This document shows, piece by piece, positions 57,799 through 64,000 of a DNA stretch of 64,000 bases; the first letter of the stretch is position 1, and each line of letters opens with the position of its first letter. Both the position numbers and the translations under genes were made by a program. The DNA lies in NCBI GenBank assembly GCA_027422505.1, contig JAPQWV010000727.1, positions 186,001-250,000 on the forward strand. Direction: 5' to 3'. Source of the DNA: Craterostigma plantagineum (Eukaryota; Streptophyta; Magnoliopsida; Lamiales; Linderniaceae). Under the pieces are notes generated by a model. It saw only the letters and a program-made list of their open reading frames with translations, did no database searches and was not told where the DNA came from.

Positions 57799-58646
57799 TC
57801 CTTCCACCTGTATAAAAATTTCGTTCTCGACTTAAAGTTGGTATTGGAGTCGCACGTCCTCTTCCTTCTCCCACGTGGCTTCCTCTACTTTGTTTTTTTC
57901 CTCCAAAGGACCTTGACAAGAGGAATGCTCCTTTCCTCATAGGTCATATCATCTCGAAACTCAACCGTATCATAGCTCAGAATATGAGAGGATCCGATAT
58001 GTATTTTCTCAACATGGATACATGGAATACATTATGAACTCTGCGTAACGCTGGAGGTAAGGGAGCATATATGCCATCTGTCCAATCCGCTCGGTTGTAG
58101 GAAAAGGACATATGTATCTCGGGTTTAATGCGCCCCGTTACCAAATCTTACTATACCTTTCGTAGGAATCACCCGACGGAATACCATATCGCCCACGTTA
58201 TGTTCCAAATCACGTCGAATGTCAGCGTAGCCTTTTTTTTGCCGATCTTGGCCTGCTTTCATCCTCTACCTAATTAACTCAATCCCTTGATTGGTTTCAT
58301 GCACCAATTTTGGCCAATTACCATTTTCTCCACCTTGTGTTCCCCCAATTCGTCCGAATGGATTGAGAACGACACGTGCGCCGGTACAATGCCTCATATG
58401 GTGCCATTATAATGTTCAAATGATAGCTATTATTATATGAAAATTCAATCAGTGGTAGGTAGGAATTCCACGCACCCTTGAAATCCAAAACACATGTGTG
58501 TAGCATATCTTCCATGGTCTGAATAGTACGCTCCGTTTGTCCATCAGTTGAGGGTGATAAGCCGTACCAAAAGCCAATTTAGTACCCAATGCCTCGCGTA
58601 GTTTCTTCCAATATTGTGGCGAACCTACTTTTGTAATTAGGATTAG
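57799..58646 (-). pseudogene. pol: chromovirus chromodomain/integrase remnant
   Basis: The minus strand starts with a degraded chromodomain region (57830-57960, CACGTGGCTTCCTC style shared with 61440 and 2590). Integrase homology reaches to 58640. The clearest part is 58318-58515: MEDMLHTCVLDFKGAWNSYL, FSYNNSYH and APYEALYRRTCR. The core Asp residues are not in an open frame. It is cut at about 58646 by the next LTR. Confidence 0.8.
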
Positions 58647-61349
58647 TGGCGGATTTCCGCAACGTAAGCCGCAGAAGGCCCGTCTAATTAAAACTTTTTC
58701 CTAAAATAATATACACTGATATAAAAATCCATCTACATCGTTATCTCTGTACACGGGCCGAAGCCCCAAAAATTATCAAAAGAACAAAAAGCGCTAACGC
58801 CGCTCCACAGGTCTTCATCCATGTACCGCACCGCCCTCAAAAGTCCGTGGAGCACCGCCACCAGCCGCCTCAGTCACGACGCGTATCAGCGTCGGACTCA
58901 GTACCTACAACACGTAAACACTGAGCAATTTGCCCAGTAGGTGAATAAAATGCATGTATGCAAGTGTGCACTCATTCCCAAACCCAATATCTCACAACAT
59001 GATATAATGCACACTCTTCTTTTCCCACATTCCAATTTCACACAACACAGGGCCCTAGGTTAGGCTCGGCACCCTCGCGCGCAAAGACTACTGGGAAGCC
59101 ACCCCCAAGTCTCGCGGCAGCCTACCCTGGTAGTGCACTGGACGATCACGCCAATGGCCTCCTACCGGGTCGCTCCGCACCAAAAGTATACACTGATAGT
59201 GCACTGGACGATCACGCCAATGGCCTCCTATCAGGTCACATCAATATCTCATCCGGCGGTATGCACCTCGGGACGGTCACGCCCGAGTAGACAGATCGAT
59301 CACGCCTGTCTCCGCCAGGTGCCCAGTGAGCCCAACCTCGACTCCTCTAAGAGTCACCAATCACAAGCCTCTCATTCTACCCCGTACGTCAATATCTCAT
59401 ATCACCGTCTCAATACGGTACAACCATCTCTCTCTCTAACGTGATATGCATGTGCTATGCTTATACATAAAATTCATAAAGCATGATCCACGTAAAACGT
59501 ACGTAAAACAGGTAAAGCATGTAAATCACATAAGCCACGTAAATCACATAACCACATGAAAACACATAAATGTGTTCACGTATTGTAGATGGATAATCCA
59601 CCTACCTGTCCTCCCGCTATAATCAAATAGGGAATCCGCTGTAGTCCCTATAAGTCGATCCTCTGAATATAATAAATATTTTCATATTAATTACTAAGTC
59701 ATATAAGTTTCGAAAATGCTAAAATTATTAAAACCCTACAATACCGAAATTTATTACGTGTAGAACACTTTTAAACTACTGAAATTAGGTTAAGTATCGA
59801 AATTCCTTGTAAATGTCGACATTCAGCAAATCTCGACATTTTACAGATGTCGAGATCTTTAGTGAACTTGTCGAGATCTATACAGAGACATCTAATGTCG
59901 AGATCTTCTCTTCAAGCCATATCGACATTCTATAGATGTCGAGACCACAATATAACACGAGGTCCTTACATAATGTCGACAACATGGTATACATATAACA
60001 TGAAATGTCGAGATCTAAGGTAAATGTCGTGGTTATTAAGTTATATCGACATCCAATAAATGTCGAATCTTTAGAAATGTCGAGGTCTATTCCTTGAAAA
60101 AGTCGACATCATTGTAAAATGTCGAGGCTATGATAAACATGAAATATCGATATCTCCTAAGGAATTAAATGTCGATATGTGGTAGAGATAGGAAGATGTC
60201 GAATCCTCCTAAATGTCGAGACCACTATTTCTGAAAAATGTCGAAACCATATGAATGTCGAGATACATGTCGAAAGCTATAAAATGTCGATATCTTAAAA
60301 ATGTCGAAACTATGCTCATTAAATATCGAGACAAATAATATCGAGACCTATTAATAATGTCGAGACATCTTTGGTTAAAATGTCGAGACCCAGCTTCTAT
60401 TGAAACACCTCGACATCTTTGTATTACATATCTCGACATATATTAATTATATCTTTCGACATTTCCCTGTCATACATCCCGAGTTCTATCTATAACACAG
60501 CTTATTATCCATCTCGAAATCTTTTGTGGTATAACACTATGTCGAGAACTTCTGAAATTCATGATTCACCCAAACAAACCCTAAAACACATACTATTAAA
60601 ATCGGCTTGAATAACTAATTCTAACCCAGAATACGGTACTCTTTCCTTTCATCCTTTGAAAAACTACACTAATTCCAGAATTAATAGGTCTTAAATCATT
60701 AAAGCCTTAATAATATTGTATACTACAGAATTTATCAAGGCTTGTATTACCTAAACATGAACGTACTTCAATAGTAGAAGATTTAGGGTTTTCTAACTAT
60801 GATAACTACTGACCGTCCTATGACTAGCATAAGATTATATATATATTGAAAACTTATTAAGCTGAAGTTTACTAATCTCGAAACCCTTGCATACCTTTCT
60901 TTGAGGAATATGTTGTTTAATCTTTGATGAAGTCACCAAGTTCCTGCCTTAGCTTATCGTGTTTCAGCTTAGAATTCTTTTCGTCCTTTTGAGTTCTTAA
61001 AATTCCGTCACTTATATTAGATATACATTAGAGCTTTGAATTGTGTGTGATTAGACAAGGGGTTGACGTGTTTTGCCTCAAACTTAAGTAATGTAATTAT
61101 AACTTATCCTACTTGAATTTCTTTGGGCATTATCCAATTGTTAAGTATAATGTATGGCCCACTAAATTATTGGGTCCCATTCAAGTAATAATAATAGCCC
61201 AACTTAATTTGTTTTACCATTATTAATTTTAATTAAATTCTTTATCAAGTTTCGAAACTAATTCGAAACTAACATAGCTTATATTTTTGCTCCAAGCTTT
61301 ACATAACTAATTACATCAAAATCCCGTATATAAATTTACGGGTATTACA
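58647..61349 (-). repeat. 3' LTR of the right-hand chromovirus (about 2.7 kb)
   Basis: The right end is TGTAATACCCGTAAA (minus strand, 61349), abutting the polypurine tract. The left end is placed at TGGCGGATTT (58647), where the older integrase remnant stops. The R/U5-like part at 58670-59600 includes CCTACAACACGTAAACACTG and two copies of GCACTGGACGATCACGCCAA (59133 and 59201). The U3-like part 59796-60550 is the densest TCGA-motif field in the window. Confidence 0.75.
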
Positions 61350-61366
61350 TTCTCCCCCCTTAAAAG
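61350..61366 (-). other. polypurine tract of the right-hand chromovirus
   Basis: Minus strand TCTTTTAAGGGGGGAGAA directly precedes the LTR start TGTAATACC. Confidence 0.85.
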
Positions 61367-61399
61367 AATTTCGTCCCCGAAATTACACCGACTGGATTA

Positions 61400-61532
61400 A
61401 TTCGGGATAACGAACTCTCATATCATCCTCACGCTCCCAAGTGGCTTCCTCAACTGATTGATTCCGCCACAAAACTTTAACTAACGGAATAGTCTTATTC
61501 CGTAGTCGTTTCGACTCGTACATCAAAATCTA
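61400..61532 (-). pseudogene. pol: chromodomain tail cut off by a TAG codon
   Basis: Minus-strand frame continuous with the pol ORF beyond a TAG at 61530-61532. LRNKTIPLVKVLWRNQSVEE and ATWEREDDMRVRYPEL are the chromodomain-like end. Related elements usually have a Gln-like residue here, so CAG-to-TAG is likely. The stop removes the chromatin-targeting tail from the otherwise open 819-codon pol. Confidence 0.85.
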
Positions 61533-64000
61533 TACAGGCTTCTCTTCGTAACTCAAGTCGGGCTTGAGCTGTTGATAAAGAAGCTCGTTCTGAATAACAT
61601 GGCTCGGGTCCGCGACGTATTTTCGTAATGTGGATACGTGAAATACGTCGTGAACTTGTGATAGGGAAGCCGGCAATTCTAACTGATACGCGACTTCGCC
61701 CACTCGTTTGATGACTCTGAATGGGCCTATATATCTGGGACTTAGCTTGCCCTTTCGTCCGAAGCGCTTTACGCCTTTCATTGGAGAGATCTTTAGGAAC
61801 ACTTGATCGTCTTCTGCAAACTCCGTAGGTCGTCGTCGATGATCTGCGTAACTCTTCTGTCGACTCTGAGCTGTACGCATTCTCTCTCTGATTTTAGTCA
61901 CTGCTTCGGTTGTCTCTCGAATCATATCAGGTCCTAATACAGCTCGTTCGCCGATTTCGTCCCAATGGACTGGAGAGCGGCATTTGCGCCCGTATAATGC
62001 CTCGTACGGCGCCATTCCGATTGTAGCGTGGAAGCTATTGTTGTAGGAGAATTCGATTAGCGGCAAGTATTTGCTCCAATTCCCTTTGGAATCTAGTACG
62101 CACGCTCGTAACATGTCCTCAAGGGTTTGGATCGTCCGTTCAGACTGCCCATCGGTCTGGGGATGATATGCAGTACTGAACGAGAGCTTAGTACCCATCG
62201 CTTTCTGTAAGCTTTGCCAGAAATTGGATAGAAATCTCGAATCTCGATCCGAGACGATAGAAACTGGAATCCCATGGAGTCGAACGATTTCCTGAATATA
62301 CAATTCAGCGTAGCGTTCCATGGAGTAAGTAGAGTTGATAGGAAGGAAATGAGCTGATTTCGTCAGGCGGTCTACCACCACCCAGATAGCGTCATGGCCT
62401 TTCGTCGTCTTGGGTAAACCAACGACGAAGTCCATTGTGATGTGATCCCATTTCCATTCGGGTATTGGTAAGGGTTGCAGAGTTCCAGCTGGTCGCTGAT
62501 GTTCCGCTTTGATCAACTGGCACGTCATACATCTACTTATGAACGTGGCGACGTCCTTCTTCATTCCGGGCCACCAATATATCACTCGTAAATCTTGATA
62601 CATCTTTGTCGCGCCCGGGGGTACTGAGTATGTTGTTGCGTGTGCCTCTGTCATTATCACTCGTCGTAACTCCTCGTCATTGGGCACGTATAGCCGATTC
62701 TTGTATAGCAAAGTTCCGTCTGCTCGGATTTCGAAGTCTTCGGGTAGTGTATCCTTCGTCTTTAAGTAGAATTCATCCTCTTTTTGTGCTCTTTGAATTC
62801 GTTCTAGCAACGTCGGCTGAAGAGTTAGCGTTGCTAGTCTCGTTTTGAGTTCTCCTAAATTGACTATTTCCACTCCAAGCCTGTGCAACTCCGTACTCAT
62901 CGCCTTTCGACTAAGCGCGTCTGCGACTACGTTTGCCTTGCCCGGATGATAATTAATGACGCAATCGTAATCCTTCACAAGCTCCAGCCATCGTCGTTGT
63001 CGCATATTTAACTCCTTCTGGGTGAAGAAGTACTTCAAGCTCTTGTGGTCTGTGAAGATCTCACACCTTTCTCCGTAAAGGTAATGTCTCCAGATCTTTA
63101 AGGCAAAGACCACTGCTGCTAGTTCTAGATCATGGGTCGGATAATTCTTTTCGTACTCCTTTAGTTGTCTAGAGGCATACGCGATTACTTTACCATTCTG
63201 CATCAGCACGCATCCCAGTCCGTTTTTCGAGGCATCACTATAGACTGAGAATCCTCCAGTTCCCGAGGGTATAGTCAGAATAGGAGCAGAAGTGAGTCGC
63301 TTTTTCAGCTCCTGAAAACTTTGTTCGCAAGCTTCAGACCACTTGAAAGGTACGTTCTTTCTGGTCAAGTTCGTCAGAGTCGAGGCAATGCTAGAGAAGT
63401 CAGCTATGAACTTACGGTAATATCCCGCAAGTCCTAGGAAACTTCGGACCTCGGTCGGAGTAGTTGGTCGTGGCCAATTATTCACGGCTTCAATCTTACT
63501 CGGGTCCACGGAGATTCCACTCCCGGAAATCACGTGTCCCAAGAAGGCTACTTGCTCAAGCCAAAGTTCGCATTTCTTGAATTTGGCGTAAAGCTGTTTC
63601 TCTCGCAGGATTCCTAAGACGATTCGTAAATGATTCTCGTGTTCCTCTCTCGTCTTAGAATAAATCAGGATATCGTCAATAAAGACGATTACGAAACGAT
63701 CAAGATAGTCCTTAAAGACTCGGTTCATAAGATCCATAAAAGCAGCAGGGGCATTGGTCAGTCCGAAGGGCATGACCAAAAACTCGTAATGGCAGTACCT
63801 CGTACTGAACGCCGTTTTAGGAACATCTGTCTCCCTGATCTTTAACTGATGGTATCCCGAACGGAGATCGATTTTCGAGAATACCGTAGCACCCTGTAGT
63901 TGGTCGAATAGATCATCGATCCTCAGTAACGGGTATTTATTTTTGATCGTGATCTTGTTCAATTCCCGATAGTCGATACACAGTCGCATCGACCCGTCTT
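61530..64000 (-). CDS. pol: chromovirus pol: reverse transcriptase, RNase H, integrase (runs off the window)
   Basis: 819 codons open to the window edge, so the N-terminal part (gag, protease and RT start) lies beyond it. RT motifs are [25 protein letters not shown] and FIDD in [14 protein letters not shown]. RNase H has [23 protein letters not shown] and VADALSRK. Integrase has [26 protein letters not shown] and [10 protein letters not shown], so DDE is complete. Two oddities: the second zinc histidine is proline ([12 protein letters not shown], codon near 62619-62621), and SDRDPRF is SDRDSRF. It is the longest open retroelement frame in the window. Because the chromodomain is cut off and a zinc ligand is lost, it is probably inactive. 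Confidence 0.88.
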   Translation of the reverse strand, partial: DGSMRLCIDYRELNKITIKNKYPLLRIDDLFDQLQGATVFSKIDLRSGYHQLKIRETDVPKTAFSTRYCHYEFLVMPFGLTNAPAAFMDLMNRVFKDYLDRFVIVFIDDILIYSKTREEHENHLRIVLGILREKQLYAKFKKCELWLEQVAFLGHVISGSGISVDPSKIEAVNNWPRPTTPTEVRSFLGLAGYYRKFIADFSSIASTLTNLTRKNVPFKWSEACEQSFQELKKRLTSAPILTIPSGTGGFSVYSDASKNGLGCVLMQNGKVIAYASRQLKEYEKNYPTHDLELAAVVFALKIWRHYLYGERCEIFTDHKSLKYFFTQKELNMRQRRWLELVKDYDCVINYHPGKANVVADALSRKAMSTELHRLGVEIVNLGELKTRLATLTLQPTLLERIQRAQKEDEFYLKTKDTLPEDFEIRADGTLLYKNRLYVPNDEELRRVIMTEAHATTYSVPPGATKMYQDLRVIYWWPGMKKDVATFISRCMTCQLIKAEHQRPAGTLQPLPIPEWKWDHITMDFVVGLPKTTKGHDAIWVVVDRLTKSAHFLPINSTYSMERYAELYIQEIVRLHGIPVSIVSDRDSRFLSNFWQSLQKAMGTKLSFSTAYHPQTDGQSERTIQTLEDMLRACVLDSKGNWSKYLPLIEFSYNNSFHATIGMAPYEALYGRKCRSPVHWDEIGERAVLGPDMIRETTEAVTKIRERMRTAQSRQKSYADHRRRPTEFAEDDQVFLKISPMKGVKRFGRKGKLSPRYIGPFRVIKRVGEVAYQLELPASLSQVHDVFHVSTLRKYVADPSHVIQNELLYQQLKPDLSYEEKPV

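Noticed and set aside
59796..60550. CRISPR-like or satellite array
   Set aside because: The motif occurs in both orientations with irregular spacing and no constant repeat length. It is a motif cluster in a plant LTR.

Overview
The window is repeat-rich plant nuclear DNA. The organism is an angiosperm and probably a eudicot, shown by a GT-AG spliced host gene, Ty3/gypsy chromoviruses with C-terminal chromodomains, Tat-type gypsy elements with a second RNase H, plant Ty1/copia elements and MITEs. I cannot name the species. One host gene is complete. Almost everything else is transposon, nested transposon or eroded gene fragment. There are no tRNA, rRNA or CRISPR loci.

Layout. 1-16575: a minus-strand chromovirus locus arranged LTR / internal / LTR / internal / truncated LTR. 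The two internal copies share the same disabling lesions. The array sits inside a minus-strand Ty1/copia element (16576-22235) whose gag-pol is broken and which carries a long coiled-coil segment between the gag zinc knuckle and the protease. 22236-25500: two gypsy LTR remnants. 25701-28251: an intact nine-exon class I aminotransferase gene (393 aa). 28300-29300: fragments of a PTPMT-like phosphatase and a RAD6/UBC2-like ubiquitin-conjugating enzyme. 29350-36770: a plus-strand gypsy LTR split by a complete non-autonomous Tat-like element (30284-36249) that encodes only gag and protease and is flanked by a perfect GTTGG duplication. 36840-43249: a graveyard of gene fragments, including a three-exon set I cannot name and a decayed ferredoxin-DnaJ gene. 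43250-46450: a SIRE-like copia LTR with adjoining 3' internal sequence. 46458-46893 and 47304-47566: two MITE-like elements. 48663-55721: a Tat-lineage gypsy element on the plus strand (flanks GTGAG) in which the integrase core is missing and replaced by apparent host-gene sequence. 56400-58640: an old chromovirus LTR and integrase remnant. 58647-64000: a further chromovirus, minus strand, running off the right edge.

How it fits together. The window is built by insertion into insertion: chromovirus into copia, copia into an LTR remnant, and a gag-only element into an LTR. Several elements look non-autonomous. They kept LTRs, primer-binding sites and gag but lost enzymes, so they probably moved with help from relatives. 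A recurrent signal is a very dense TCGA-centred motif field (ATGTCGAGAT and its complement) in the U3 part of at least three different chromovirus LTRs. One of those LTRs ends close to the aminotransferase promoter.
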